A DNA stretch of 64,000 bases from JAGDMS01 sp050015455. Its GTDB lineage: Bacteria; Desulfobacterota; Binatia; HRBIN30. The notes below the pieces were generated by a model, which worked only from the letters and a program-made list of their open reading frames with translations, was not told where the DNA came from and did no database searches. A program made the translations under genes and the position numbers. Below are positions 1 through 9,031 of the stretch, in pieces (the stretch's first letter is position 1; every line of letters starts with the position of its first letter). The DNA lies in contig JBEKBJ010000007.1 in the NCBI GenBank assembly GCA_050015455.1, forward strand, positions 16,314 to 80,313, given 5' to 3'.

Positions 1-1
1 C

Positions 2-88
2 AAGGGCCGCGCGCTGTACACCCGCCCGGATCATCTCGGCGAGTACCTGCTCGTCGACTACATCAGCAAGAAACGCAAGAAGGTGTGA
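2..88 (+). CDS. C-terminal end of an unidentified protein (partial)
   Basis: Twenty-eight codons of an open frame that enters from before the window and stops at TGA. The tail is very basic (ends KKRKKV). The piece is too short for a family assignment. It is convergent with the CoA-transferase that follows, with only nine bases between the two stop codons, so the ends of the two transcripts probably overlap. That it is coding is inferred from the open frame and its neat fit against the next gene. Confidence 0.5.
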   Translation, partial: KGRALYTRPDHLGEYLLVDYISKKRKKV

Positions 89-97
89 GCCGGTCAG

Positions 98-1336
98 TCA
101 GTAAATGACCTGTTCTTCTTGCAGCTTGCGGATCTCCTCGTGCGACATGGCGAGCAGCTCTGCAAACACCGCCTGACTGTGCTCGCCAAGCAGCGGCGAG
201 CGGGAGTGAATGTCGGCCGGGGTCTCGGACAGCCGCCAAGGCGGCGCGATCACCCAGTCCTTTCCCAACACGGGGTGGCTAACCTGCACGAAGACCTTTC
301 GTTCCTTCAGGTGTGGGTCCTCAAACAGCGCCTTGTTGCTCAGTGACGGAGTCGCCGCAATCCCGGCCTCCTGCAGCCGGTGCATGGCTTCGTAGTCGCC
401 CTGGTCTTTGGTCCACTCGCCAACGAGCTGATCCAGCTCCTCCTGGTTTTTCCAGCGAGCCGCCGCACTGGAAAACCGTTCATCCTGCGCCAGCTCCGGC
501 TTTCCCATGACGCCGCAGAGCGCGCGCCATTCTTGATCGTTGGCCACTGCGATGCTGATCCAGTTGTCCTCGCCACGGCAAGGGTAGCAATTGTGCGGCG
601 CCATCGTGTCGTGCCGGTTCCCCACTCGCGTTCGTACCCTCCGGTTCATCAGGAAGTCAATCAGCGCGTCAGCGTTGAGTACGGCAACGGCTTCCTGCGA
701 TGAGAGGTCGATGTATTGACCCTCCCCGGTCCTTTGCCGGTAGAGGAGAGCCGCCAAGATCGCGAAGGCAGCGGTGGTCGCGCTGCGCAGATCGATGGAC
801 CCCGCCAAGACACTCGGCGGCCAGTCGGGATAGCCGGTAATGTACGACAGGCCCGCGGCGCCCGCGAAATTCGGGGCGTACCCCACGTTCTCTCGGTCGG
901 CACCCGTCTGACCACAGGCTGATGACGAGAGATAAATGATGTCAGGCTTCACTTCACTCAAGGCCACGTAATCGAGACCCAGCCTCGCGATGACGCCGGG
1001 CCGCATGTTCTCGACCACGACGTCGCTCGTGGCGACCAGGCGCTTGGCGATCTCGACCGCCTTGGGTTGACTCAGGTTGAGACAAACGCTGAGCTTGTTC
1101 AAGTTCAGATTGTTGAAGACCGGGGACTCGTCTGGCCCCGAGAAGGTTCTCGCCGTAGTGAACGAAGTGAAGCGGGAATGGTCAAGCCGCTTTCGGCTCT
1201 CCACCTTGATGATCTCGGCGCCCAAAAAGCCCAGAAGACACGTCGCGTACGGGCCTGCCCACGCCGAAGTGAATTCCGTGACTCTGATGCCACCTAGTGG
1301 CCCGTTGTTCATCGCAAAACTTCTCCCAGAGGGCAT
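98..1336 (-). CDS. CaiB/BaiF family (class III) CoA-transferase
   Basis: A 412-residue protein of normal length for class III CoA-transferases, which move CoA between acyl-CoA and a free carboxylic acid in the cytoplasm. Family marks: the N-terminal RVTEFTSAWAGPYAT segment followed by LGAEIIKVE, then DVVVENMRPGV, a central LAGSIDLRS segment where the family's catalytic Asp is expected, and a C-terminal SPLLGEHS. ATG at 1336 is preferred over the internal ATG at 1312 because GAGGAG lies six bases before it. A second paralogue lies 101 bases upstream on the same strand, so the two may form a heteromeric enzyme or a two-step acyl-CoA pathway. The substrate cannot be told from sequence. Confidence 0.9.
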   Translation of the reverse strand: MPSGRSFAMNNGPLGGIRVTEFTSAWAGPYATCLLGFLGAEIIKVESRKRLDHSRFTSFTTARTFSGPDESPVFNNLNLNKLSVCLNLSQPKAVEIAKRLVATSDVVVENMRPGVIARLGLDYVALSEVKPDIIYLSSSACGQTGADRENVGYAPNFAGAAGLSYITGYPDWPPSVLAGSIDLRSATTAAFAILAALLYRQRTGEGQYIDLSSQEAVAVLNADALIDFLMNRRVRTRVGNRHDTMAPHNCYPCRGEDNWISIAVANDQEWRALCGVMGKPELAQDERFSSAAARWKNQEELDQLVGEWTKDQGDYEAMHRLQEAGIAATPSLSNKALFEDPHLKERKVFVQVSHPVLGKDWVIAPPWRLSETPADIHSRSPLLGEHSQAVFAELLAMSHEEIRKLQEEQVIY

Positions 1337-1437
1337 CGTCGTCTCCTCAAGAATGGCCCTTCAGGTTTTCGTTCAGGCTGCGGAGGCTGTCTCCTCGGGG
1401 GCTGTCTCGGAGCCTTGCTTCGAACTCATCGACACTG

Positions 1438-2646
1438 TCAGATCACGCCGGCCTCTTGCAGCGCTCGCAACTCTTGCCTGCCATACCCGAGCCGCTGCCG
1501 GTAGATGATCTCGTTGTGCTCCCCGAGAAGCGGGGCGGCGCGTTCCAACGCGAACGGGGTCTTGGAGAAGTGGCAAGGGCGGGCTGGAAGTTTCAGCTTG
1601 CCTGCCACCGGGTGCTCTACTTCGGCGAAGAACCCCCTGTTATTCAGCTGTTCCGATGTCGCCACGTCTTCGGACGAACTCACGGGTGAGATCGGAACAC
1701 TGAGGGACTGTCCCTTCGTGCAGACCTCCCTTACCGTGTGCTGCCTCATCCAGAGGTCGAGTCTCTGGCGCAGCGCCTCGAAGCCCCCCGTGCCCTTTGT
1801 GTCTTCGCCGGATGGTGGCGCTGCGCCGACCCCCTCGGGCAGCTTCGCCAAGCCTTCCTTCTGATGGTCGAGGGGGGTCACAGATACAACGTAGCCGTCC
1901 TTGCACTGAAACATCTGGGTGACAATGCGCTCCCCCTCGGGCCCTTTCCTGGTCAGGATCTCTCCACTGTCTGCGAACACCACGTTTTCGATTCGCTGCA
2001 ACGACAGAACCGCTTCCTGTTGCGACACCTCGATGAACCGTCCCTTGCCCGTGATGCGTTTTGCGTACAGCGCAGCCAGGATAGCCACCGCCGTTGTCTG
2101 GCCGGAATCGTAATCGGTGCAGTTGCCGCCGATCCTGACCGGGGGGCGCTCGAGGTGCGGAGAAAGGAGCGGGAGCATGTAGCCTTGGCCCGAGGCGTGG
2201 GAGATGTTGAGGCCGTGGGCCTTGTAGCCCTTGTACGGTCCACTGCGCCCGAAAGGGGTGATCGAAGCCATGACGAGCCCGGGGTTGAGTCGTCGCAAAT
2301 CCTCGTACCCGAGCCCCATCGTTTCCATGTGGCCCGCAGCCCAATCCTCTACCAGCACGTCCGCCACACTCACCAGCCGCCGGAAGATCTCCTTGCCCGC
2401 AGGCAGTCGGGGATCGAGAGTGATGCCGAGCTTGTTGGTGTTGAGGAACAGAAACAGACCGCTCTTCTCCTCATTGGGGACATCGCCGGGAAACGGCGGA
2501 AGCCTCCTAGTGTCGTCCCCTCTCCCTGGAAACTCGAGGTGAATGACCTCTGCTCCCAGATCGGCCATGAGTTTGGTGCAGAATGGTCCGCTGATTCCCT
2601 GGCAGTACTCCAGCACCCTCACGCCTTCCAAAGCTTTGAAACCCAC
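1438..2646 (-). CDS. CaiB/BaiF family (class III) CoA-transferase, second copy
   Basis: A 402-residue class III CoA-transferase. N-terminus ALEGVRVLEYCQGISGPF and LGAEVIHLEFP, then VLVEDWAAGHME, ITPFGRSGPYKGY, RIGGNCTDYDSGQTT and APLLGEHN near the C-terminus. I chose GTG at 2646 (protein begins GFKALEGVRV) rather than an ATG at 2691 because AGGAG sits seven bases before the GTG and the family normally starts here. It is clearly divergent from the neighbouring paralogue, so this is not a recent duplication. The pair lies beside fumarase, which fits carboxylic-acid metabolism, but the acid is unknown. Confidence 0.9.
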   Translation of the reverse strand: MGFKALEGVRVLEYCQGISGPFCTKLMADLGAEVIHLEFPGRGDDTRRLPPFPGDVPNEEKSGLFLFLNTNKLGITLDPRLPAGKEIFRRLVSVADVLVEDWAAGHMETMGLGYEDLRRLNPGLVMASITPFGRSGPYKGYKAHGLNISHASGQGYMLPLLSPHLERPPVRIGGNCTDYDSGQTTAVAILAALYAKRITGKGRFIEVSQQEAVLSLQRIENVVFADSGEILTRKGPEGERIVTQMFQCKDGYVVSVTPLDHQKEGLAKLPEGVGAAPPSGEDTKGTGGFEALRQRLDLWMRQHTVREVCTKGQSLSVPISPVSSSEDVATSEQLNNRGFFAEVEHPVAGKLKLPARPCHFSKTPFALERAAPLLGEHNEIIYRQRLGYGRQELRALQEAGVI

Positions 2647-2806
2647 GTGTGAACTCCTACTGCTTGGCCTTCGAGATTGTAGCGCCCCCACCGAGCGTTG
2701 CGCGTCACAACCGCGGCGTCCTCCGGCGGCCCCCCTTCGTGGAGGAAGTGCCGGAGTTGAGCCGCGGTTTCGTGGACGGTCTAGCGCTGCGGCGACCTGT
2801 GTCGCC

Positions 2807-4420
2807 TCACGTCAACTGTGCGAAGAAGTCGTTGCCTTTGTCATCAACCAGGATGAACGCGGCGAAGTCCTCGACCTCGATCTTGTAGATCGCCTCCATC
2901 CCCAACTCGGGATACTCCACCAGCTCCACCTTTTTGATGTTGTCTTGAGCGAGTATGGCAGCCGCGCCGCCGATGGAGCCGAGATAAAAGCCACCGTGCT
3001 TCTTGCAAGCCTCGGTGACTTGGAGGCTGCGGTTCCCCTTGGCGATCATGATGAGGGAACCGCCCTTTGATTGGAACAGGTCGACGTAGGAATCCATCCT
3101 CCCGGCAGTGGTCGGGCCGAACGAGCCCGCGGGCATACCTTTCGGCGTCTTGGCCGGTCCCGCGTAATAGACCGGGTGGTCCTTGAAGTACTGCGGCAGA
3201 TCCTCGCCGCGATCGAGCCGTTCTTTGAGCTTCGCATGGGCGATGTCACGGGCGACGATGATGGTGCCCGTAAGTGAAAGCTGCGTCTTGATGGGATACT
3301 TTGTGAGTTCGGCGCGGATCTCCGACATCGGCCGGTTGAGATTGATCTTCACGACGCCGTGCTCATGCTTGCCGCGGTACTTGGTAGGGATGAACCGTCC
3401 TGGATTTTGCTCCAACTCCTCGAGCCAGATTCCGTCGCGGTTGATCTTCGCCTTCACGTTGCGGTGTGCTGAGCACGACACGCCCATCCCGATCGGGCAA
3501 GACGCTCCGTGCCGTGGCAGGCGAATGACCCGCGCATCGAGGGCGAAATACTTGCCGCCAAACTGGGCGCCGATTCCGCTCTTTCGAGCCCCCTCGTAGA
3601 GCCGCGCCTCCAGCTCGAGGTCCCGAAAAGCCTGGCCGTTGTCACTGCCTTGCGTGGGCAGATCGTCGAGGTATCCGGTGCTGGCCAACTTCACCGTCTT
3701 GAGACACATCTCGGCGGACGTGCCACCGATGACGAAAGCCATGTGGTATGGCGGGCACGCCGCGGTGCCCAGGGTTTTCATCTTCGCCACGAGGAAGCTC
3801 TCGAGACCACCCGGCGTCAGCAGGGCTTTGGTCTCCTGGAATAGGTATGTCTTGTTTGCCGATCCGCCGCCCTTGGCGACGAAGAGAAACGAATACTCCA
3901 TTCCGTCGGTGGCGTAGATGTCGATCTGCGCCGGCAGGTTGTTGCCGGAGTTTTTCTCGTCGTACATGTTGAGCGCGAGCGTCTGGGAATAGCGCAGGTT
4001 CTCTTTCAGGTAGGTGTCGCGGATGCCGCGCGTCAGAAACTCCTCGTCCTGCACGCCGGTCCACACCCGACCGCCTTTCTTGGCGACCACAGTTGCCGTG
4101 CCGGTGTCCTGGCACATCGGCAACACCCCTTGGGCGGCCACCTCGGCGTTCTTCAGCAGCGCCAGCACCACGCCACGGTCGTTGCCACTGGCCTCCGGAT
4201 CGTCGAGAATGGCCGCGAGCTGCTGCAGGTGCTCGGTGCGCAAGAGGAACTCCACGTCCCGCATGGCCTCGCGGGCGAGAACGGTGAGCCCTTCGGGATC
4301 GAGCTTGAGCACCTCCTCACCATCGAACCGCGCCGTGGATACGTACGCGTTGGTCAGCAGCCGATAGCGAGTATCATCCTTCGTATGGGGGAACATCTCA
4401 TGGTAGGCTAACTCTGTCAT
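2807..4420 (-). CDS. fumA: Class I fumarate hydratase (iron-sulfur, FumA/B type)
   Basis: A 537-residue single-chain class I fumarase, interconverting fumarate and (S)-malate in the TCA cycle. The N-terminal alpha half contains MCQDTGTA and CPPYHMAF, and ASCPIGMGVSC follows; their cysteines are the expected 4Fe-4S ligands. The C-terminal beta half has GPTTAGRMDSYVD, typical of this family. The start is supported by GGAGGAG upstream of ATG at 4420. Length matches E. coli FumA (about 548). It could in principle act on a related hydroxy-acid (tartrate dehydratase relatives), but overall similarity favours fumarase. The next 171 bases (4421-4591) have no gene; CAGGAG/CTCCTG forms a short hairpin near 4573-4589. 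Confidence 0.93.
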   Translation of the reverse strand: MTELAYHEMFPHTKDDTRYRLLTNAYVSTARFDGEEVLKLDPEGLTVLAREAMRDVEFLLRTEHLQQLAAILDDPEASGNDRGVVLALLKNAEVAAQGVLPMCQDTGTATVVAKKGGRVWTGVQDEEFLTRGIRDTYLKENLRYSQTLALNMYDEKNSGNNLPAQIDIYATDGMEYSFLFVAKGGGSANKTYLFQETKALLTPGGLESFLVAKMKTLGTAACPPYHMAFVIGGTSAEMCLKTVKLASTGYLDDLPTQGSDNGQAFRDLELEARLYEGARKSGIGAQFGGKYFALDARVIRLPRHGASCPIGMGVSCSAHRNVKAKINRDGIWLEELEQNPGRFIPTKYRGKHEHGVVKINLNRPMSEIRAELTKYPIKTQLSLTGTIIVARDIAHAKLKERLDRGEDLPQYFKDHPVYYAGPAKTPKGMPAGSFGPTTAGRMDSYVDLFQSKGGSLIMIAKGNRSLQVTEACKKHGGFYLGSIGGAAAILAQDNIKKVELVEYPELGMEAIYKIEVEDFAAFILVDDKGNDFFAQLT

Positions 4421-4591
4421 TCTTCACTCCTCCAGTTATGCTCTCGCGCTGACGTACCGGCCACCGCAACGCGGGCGTCGGCACGCGAAGCGCTCGGTGT
4501 AGATTCGCACATCGGCGAGGCAGAATCCATAAACGCGGCGTCGCTCGGTGCGCGTCGCGGCGCCCGCACACTCAGGAGCTGTTCTCCTGGG

Positions 4592-5119
4592 CTAGGATTC
4601 GCGCACCTGTATCAGGTACCTGCTACGGACCGCGTTGAAGAAGGCGACGGCGTCCGCCGCAGCGTAGTCGCGGTAGGAGTACGGATGCGGCTGGAATGAG
4701 CGGTGGCTAAAGTGCAGAGTCGCTTCGGCGTAGATGCCATCTCCCAGATAAACGCGGTGTGTCGCCTCTTTAGTGGAGGCCAATACCAACTTCGCAGCGG
4801 CGATGTATCCGGGATCGATGTTCACACGACGCCCCGACCCCGTGCGCCACGCGTTCTCCATCTCATTGGTGAGGTGCTTCACCCCGGCCAGCTGTCCTGG
4901 AGCGATCAGCTCTTCAAAGCTGATGAACTGCCGGCGGATGAGGTCGCCCATCTCGCTGCGGTAGTAATTGCTGAAGCCCCACGTCGATGGGATCGAGCAC
5001 GCGTCCACGGGCCCGAAGCGCTGGCCGAGCGCTTCGCGCGCCTCTCCGAGCAACTCGTCCGAGGAGGCGAGCAGCCCGGCAATGAGCTTGACGGGCGCAG
5101 GTGTGGTGGGCGTTCCCAT
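4592..5119 (-). CDS. DUF4416 family protein
   Basis: A 175-residue protein matching my memory of DUF4416, an uncharacterised family common in deltaproteobacterial genomes. Visible marks: PVKLIAGLLAS at the N-terminus, a central FSNYYRSEMGD, the IDPGYIAAAKLVLAS segment and YRDYAAADAVAFFNAVR near the C-terminus. There is no signal peptide or membrane segment, so it should be cytosolic. ATG at 5119 has no good ribosome site; it lies 63 bases downstream of coaBC and may be translated by read-through from that operon. Function is unknown. Confidence 0.8.
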   Translation of the reverse strand: MGTPTTPAPVKLIAGLLASSDELLGEAREALGQRFGPVDACSIPSTWGFSNYYRSEMGDLIRRQFISFEELIAPGQLAGVKHLTNEMENAWRTGSGRRVNIDPGYIAAAKLVLASTKEATHRVYLGDGIYAEATLHFSHRSFQPHPYSYRDYAAADAVAFFNAVRSRYLIQVRES

Positions 5120-5182
5120 CGCTGTGAGGAGAAATCTAGTCGCTCAGCACTCAGGGCCGAGGAGGCGCAGCATGCTCTGCGG

Positions 5183-6445
5183 CTACGCCGTCGAAGACGG
5201 CGCCGCCCGGTCAGACTTTGTCGGAGGTGTGCTGCCGGCTGCGTGCTGCCGCTTGTATGCCAGCACCCGGTCGAGGATGCGGTCGGCCACCGCGTCCTTA
5301 CTCATCAGCGGCACCGTTTCGCGGTGGCCGGAGCGGTCGATGATGGTGACAGCGTTGGTGTCGACCGCGAAGCCGGTCTTCGCGCCGGCCACGTCGTTCG
5401 CGACGATCAGGTCGAGATCTTTTTCCGCCAGTTTGCGTTCGGCATTGGCGACGAGCTGCTCGGTCTCGGCGGCAAAGCCCACCACGATGCGCGACCCCTT
5501 GCGCGGCGCCAGATCCGCGAGGATGTCGGTGGTGCGTTCCAGCTCGAGCACCATGGGGCTGCTGCCCTTCTTCAGCTTCACGCTGGCGACCCGGGCCGGC
5601 CGGTAATCGGCCACGGCCGCGGCCATCAGGATGATGGTTGCGGATTCGTACTCGGCACCGACGGTTCGGTGCATTTCCTCCGCTGTCACGACGTCGCGGC
5701 GTTGCACGCCGTGCGGGGTCGGCAGCGCGCACGAGCCAGCAATCAGGCTCACTTGGGCGCCGCGGCGCCACGCCGCAGCCGCCAAGGCGAAGCCCATCTT
5801 GCCGGTAGAGCGATTGGAGATGAACCGGACTGGGTCCAGCGGCTCGCGATTGGGACCGGCGGTAACCAGAATCCGTTCGCCTCGCAGATCCTGCGGGCTG
5901 AGAGCGCGCTCGACTTCAGCTTGCAGAACCTCGGTGTCAGGGAGGCGGCCCTTACCCTCGTAGCCGCACGCCAAGAACCCCTCGCTCGGCTCGACGATCC
6001 GAAACCCATACGCCCGCAGGCGCGCCAGATTCGCCTGCACGATGGGGTTCTCGTACATGTGCACGTTCATGGCGGGCGCCACCACGATCGGAGCGCGTGT
6101 GGCGAGCACGACGGTGGTGATCAAATCATCGGCGATACCGGCAGCAAGCTTTCCTATGATGTTGGCTGTCGCCGGAGCAACCACCAGGACGTCAGCGGAA
6201 TCCGCCAGCCGGATGTGGCCGATCTCGGATTCCTGGGTCAGATCGAAGGTATTGGTGGCCACTGAATGGCCTGAAAGGGTTTGCAGGGTGAGCGGCGTGA
6301 TGAACTGCTGCGCGTTCGCGCTCATCATCACCCGGACCTTCGCGCCGTCACGCGTGAGCGCGCGCACCAACTCGGCGACCTTGTAGCAGGCGATGCCGCC
6401 GGTCAGGCTTAAAACAACCGTCTTGCCTTCAGACCGCTGTCCCAT
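5183..6445 (-). CDS. coaBC: Bifunctional phosphopantothenoylcysteine decarboxylase / phosphopantothenate-cysteine ligase
   Basis: A 420-residue CoaBC (E. coli about 406), catalysing two consecutive steps of coenzyme A synthesis. The N-terminal flavin decarboxylase half (about 1-190) begins with LSLTGGIACYKVAELVRAL, has the catalytic-type His in SEIGHIRLAD, VVAPAMNVHMYENP, and the substrate-recognition loop ACGYEGKGR. The ligase half carries ILVTAGPNREPLDPVRFISN and STGKMG. Its first codons overlap the end of the upstream flippase-like gene by 17 bases, so it is the last member of the operon that starts at 8477. An essential housekeeping gene with no anomalies. Confidence 0.96.
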   Translation of the reverse strand: MGQRSEGKTVVLSLTGGIACYKVAELVRALTRDGAKVRVMMSANAQQFITPLTLQTLSGHSVATNTFDLTQESEIGHIRLADSADVLVVAPATANIIGKLAAGIADDLITTVVLATRAPIVVAPAMNVHMYENPIVQANLARLRAYGFRIVEPSEGFLACGYEGKGRLPDTEVLQAEVERALSPQDLRGERILVTAGPNREPLDPVRFISNRSTGKMGFALAAAAWRRGAQVSLIAGSCALPTPHGVQRRDVVTAEEMHRTVGAEYESATIILMAAAVADYRPARVASVKLKKGSSPMVLELERTTDILADLAPRKGSRIVVGFAAETEQLVANAERKLAEKDLDLIVANDVAGAKTGFAVDTNAVTIIDRSGHRETVPLMSKDAVADRILDRVLAYKRQHAAGSTPPTKSDRAAPSSTA

Positions 6446-7466
6446 TGGCTTCCGACACCGCTTCGAGCTGTCGCATGGTCATGCCTTCTCGCGCCAGGGA
6501 GTATAGCCCAGCAGCGACGACAGCGGCAAACTGCGTGAGGTGTGACACGATGGAGTAGGCGATGGCATGGCTCTGCGACACGTTGAAGATGGCCAGCGAG
6601 AGCGTGCAGCCGAGCTGAAACGAGCCGATGTAGCCTGGCGCCTGAGGCACCGACACCGCGATGGCAACGATGGCGCTGACCGTGATCGACGCGACCAGCA
6701 GCTCAGCGATGGCGCTGACGGTGATCGACCCGACCAGCAGCGGTGCGGGGATATCGAACGCCAGAATGCCGAGCAGGTAAATGGCGGCAATAACCAGCCA
6801 CAGGTATAATGACCAGCCGAGCAACTGTACGAAGGTCAACGGACTCTGCAGCGTCTCCAACGCCTGAACGAAGCCACGGAAGAAGTTATCGACCGGGGCA
6901 GCGATCGCCGCCGGCAGCGGCCGCAGCGCCAGCTGCAGCATGCGCAAGGCGAGCGCTTCTTGCCAGCGCACGATGATGACCGCGGCGGCCACGGCTGCCG
7001 CTAGCCCGGACAAGTAGTAGCCCCATTGTCGCACCTGATCGGAAACTGCCACAAGCGACGCCGCTACGCCGAAGAGAAACAGGATGGTGAACATGTCGAA
7101 GATACGTTCGAGCACCACGGTGGCGAGAATCCCGCTCAAGGGCTCGTTTTCCTTGCGGCTCACCAGCACCGGCCGGATGACCTCGCCCACACGTAGCGGC
7201 AAGACCATGTTCGCCATGAAGCCGATGTTAGTTGCCGACACCAACGTACGCATCGCCGGGGTGCCGACAGGACGGAGGAGGATCCGCCAGCGCTGCGCGC
7301 GGATGTAGAGGGTCCAGATCGTGACGCCGAACATCGGTAAGACGTACACGTAATGCGCCGCTGCCAGGGCTGCCGCAGCCTCGCCCCAGTCTACCTTGCG
7401 GATGGCGAAGCCGAGAAACACCGCCGAGATGGTGACGCTCAGCACGATCCGCAACGTCCGGTTCAC
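6429..7466 (-). CDS. Flippase-like / lysylphosphatidylglycerol synthase TM-region membrane protein
   Basis: A 345-residue multi-pass inner-membrane protein with about eight hydrophobic segments. It resembles the UPF0104 / LPG-synthase transmembrane family (also called flippase-like domain), including the early WRILLRPVG, VGEVIRPVLVSRK and a later VPQAPGYIGSFQLG, all typical of that family. It lacks the cytosolic MprF aminoacyl-transferase domain, so lipid translocation or an accessory role is more likely than aminoacylation. The start codon overlaps the previous stop as ATGA, showing translational coupling. The genomic company (CDP-alcohol phosphatidyltransferase) suggests a role in envelope lipids; that is inference. 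Confidence 0.8.
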   Translation of the reverse strand: MNRTLRIVLSVTISAVFLGFAIRKVDWGEAAAALAAAHYVYVLPMFGVTIWTLYIRAQRWRILLRPVGTPAMRTLVSATNIGFMANMVLPLRVGEVIRPVLVSRKENEPLSGILATVVLERIFDMFTILFLFGVAASLVAVSDQVRQWGYYLSGLAAAVAAAVIIVRWQEALALRMLQLALRPLPAAIAAPVDNFFRGFVQALETLQSPLTFVQLLGWSLYLWLVIAAIYLLGILAFDIPAPLLVGSITVSAIAELLVASITVSAIVAIAVSVPQAPGYIGSFQLGCTLSLAIFNVSQSHAIAYSIVSHLTQFAAVVAAGLYSLAREGMTMRQLEAVSEANGTAV

Positions 7467-7747
7467 AAGTCGCTTTCCGTTGGCCTGGTTGCCGCCGCGG
7501 TGGCGTGGTTCTCAGGCTCAGGCCGCGTTACGGTGTCGCGCGCCCAGGCTTCGGCAATTCCCCACACAAACACGATCATCCCGATCAACATGAACACCGT
7601 TCCGGCCCACGCCGCCCAGCTGTCCAACACGACGCCGGCACCGACCATCAGGACGAAGGTGCCCACGACGCGCTTGGCCTTGCCGGCGAGATCAACGCTG
7701 TGCTCGGCCTCAGGCATGCGACGATTTTCCCAGTGCTTGCCAGACAT
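7463..7747 (-). CDS. Small membrane protein, two predicted TM helices
   Basis: A 94-residue protein with two hydrophobic helices (about 26-42 and 45-64) separated by a very short turn, and a charged C-terminal tail. I recognise no family. It overlaps the phosphatidyltransferase gene by 38 bases and is joined to the flippase-like gene by an ATGA overlap, so it is translated within the same operon and is probably real despite its size. A helper subunit for one of the two lipid-associated membrane proteins is the simplest guess. Confidence 0.65.
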   Translation of the reverse strand: MSGKHWENRRMPEAEHSVDLAGKAKRVVGTFVLMVGAGVVLDSWAAWAGTVFMLIGMIVFVWGIAEAWARDTVTRPEPENHATAAATRPTESDL

Positions 7748-8477
7748 GCAGCACCCGTTGGAGCACGGTCAGACTGCTGAGCACGGCCAGAACCAAAATC
7801 GTCACGGTCACCAACCAGTAACGCGGCGCCGGCAGCCACGTGCCGCCGATATGTTCGAAGAGTGAGCCGAAAATGGTGCCGAATCCCAGGATCACGTAGC
7901 GCTCCGGACGCTGCAACAGGCCGACCTTGCACGACGCTCCCAAGCCCTCGGCACGAGCCCGTACATAGCTCACCATCAGGGCGCCAAGCCACGCGAACAG
8001 TACGACGCACAATACCCAGGAGTTGCGGTAAAAGATCACTAGCCCAAAGTAGGCCATCGAGTCCGCAAAGCGGTCCACGATGGAATCCAGAAAGGCCCCG
8101 CGCAGGCTGCCGCTGTTGGTCCGGCGTGCGACCCGGCCGTCGATGATGTCGAGCGTCCCCGTGCCCAGTAGCAGCCAGCCGGCAGTGAAGAGCAAGCCCC
8201 CGGCGTAGCAGGCTGCCACCAGCACGCTGCCGATGAGTTGCGCGCACGAGACGTATGCCGGGCGTATTCCCCAGCGCACGCACAGCTGCTCGATCTGTTG
8301 CAGATTCTCGAAGTACCAGCCCCGGATGCCGGGGCGCAACACCGGAGAGCCGCCCACCGAGCTCAGGTCATGCGGGCGGCGCAGATAGCCGCCGATGCTG
8401 ACGACAGCCGTCGCAATGATATAACCCAGCAGGGTCAGGGCGAATGCCTGGTTGAATGTAGACGTGTGGTAGTCCAC
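7710..8477 (-). CDS. CDP-alcohol phosphatidyltransferase family protein
   Basis: A 255-residue integral membrane enzyme carrying the complete CDP-alcohol phosphotransferase signature from DIIDGRVARR to GAFLDSIVDRFAD (D-x2-DG-x2-AR-x8-G-x3-D-x3-D); its Asp residues bind the metal and the CDP group. Members attach an alcohol (glycerol phosphate, inositol phosphate, serine or similar) to a CDP-activated lipid. The enlarged N-terminal part before the motif (about 110 residues) is longer than in PgsA, so the acceptor is uncertain. First gene of the operon running down to coaBC; the 85 bases separating it from the ferredoxin gene should hold the promoter. Confidence 0.88.
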   Translation of the reverse strand: MDYHTSTFNQAFALTLLGYIIATAVVSIGGYLRRPHDLSSVGGSPVLRPGIRGWYFENLQQIEQLCVRWGIRPAYVSCAQLIGSVLVAACYAGGLLFTAGWLLLGTGTLDIIDGRVARRTNSGSLRGAFLDSIVDRFADSMAYFGLVIFYRNSWVLCVVLFAWLGALMVSYVRARAEGLGASCKVGLLQRPERYVILGFGTIFGSLFEHIGGTWLPAPRYWLVTVTILVLAVLSSLTVLQRVLHVWQALGKSSHA

Positions 8478-8562
8478 CGGGCACGCGAGAGGCGGCGCCA
8501 GTTATACCCAACGCTTGCCAGCGCCGCAATCTGGCCCTGCTGGGTAGGTGCGGAGTGCCCGC

Positions 8563-8895
8563 CTATTTGCGGAATCGCGATGGATAATCGGTGCCGTACT
8601 CCTTGTCTGGATGGAGTTTTTTGGCTCGTTCGATCAGTACTGCGTCGGTTTCGGGATTCTTCGGATCCGGAATGCAGCAATCAACCGGACAGACGGTCTT
8701 GCACTGCTCCTCATCAGCGAAGCCGACGCACTCGGTGCACTTCTGGGGTGCGATATAATAGAGGGCGTCCGACAACGCCGGGTGGGTCTCCCCATCAAGT
8801 TCCCAACTCGCTCCGCCTTCGTAAATGGCCGTATTCGGGCATTCCGGCTCACAAGCGCCGCAGTTGATGCATTCTTCAGTGATCACGGTTGACAT
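8563..8895 (-). CDS. YfhL-type 4Fe-4S ferredoxin
   Basis: A 110-residue ferredoxin. The first cluster motif is CINCGACEPECPN; the second part (CTECVGF, then CKTVCPVDC) has the longer insertion between cysteines that is characteristic of YfhL-like / bacterial-type two-cluster ferredoxins. It transfers electrons in the cytoplasm. A strong GAGGAGG lies about ten bases before ATG at 8895; a nearer ATG is in another frame. It follows the Mrp gene on the same strand but is separated from it by a likely terminator, so it probably has its own promoter. Confidence 0.9.
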   Translation of the reverse strand: MSTVITEECINCGACEPECPNTAIYEGGASWELDGETHPALSDALYYIAPQKCTECVGFADEEQCKTVCPVDCCIPDPKNPETDAVLIERAKKLHPDKEYGTDYPSRFRK

Positions 8896-8972
8896 GAACT
8901 CATAGCCTCCTCAAAAAGAACTCCTTCTTCGCTAGCACACGGCGAAACGAAAGTCGAAGTGGTTCGCGCATT

Positions 8973-9002
8973 AAAAAACCTTTCCTTGGTAAGGAGAGAA
9001 AG
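8973..9002 (-). terminator. Probable intrinsic terminator after the Mrp gene
   Basis: On the minus strand, a hairpin with the core TCCTT-ACC-AAGGA is followed by GG and then six T. It lies 30-60 bases beyond the stop codon of the Mrp gene and before the ferredoxin gene, where a minus-strand operon end is expected. Confidence 0.6.
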
Positions 9003-9031
9003 TGTCGCCGTGAGGTTCCCCTCCCAGGAGC

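Noticed and set aside
4703..6265. 520-residue plus-strand ORF
   Set aside because: Antisense shadow of coaBC, rich in Arg/His/Asp with no family motif; coaBC is certain.
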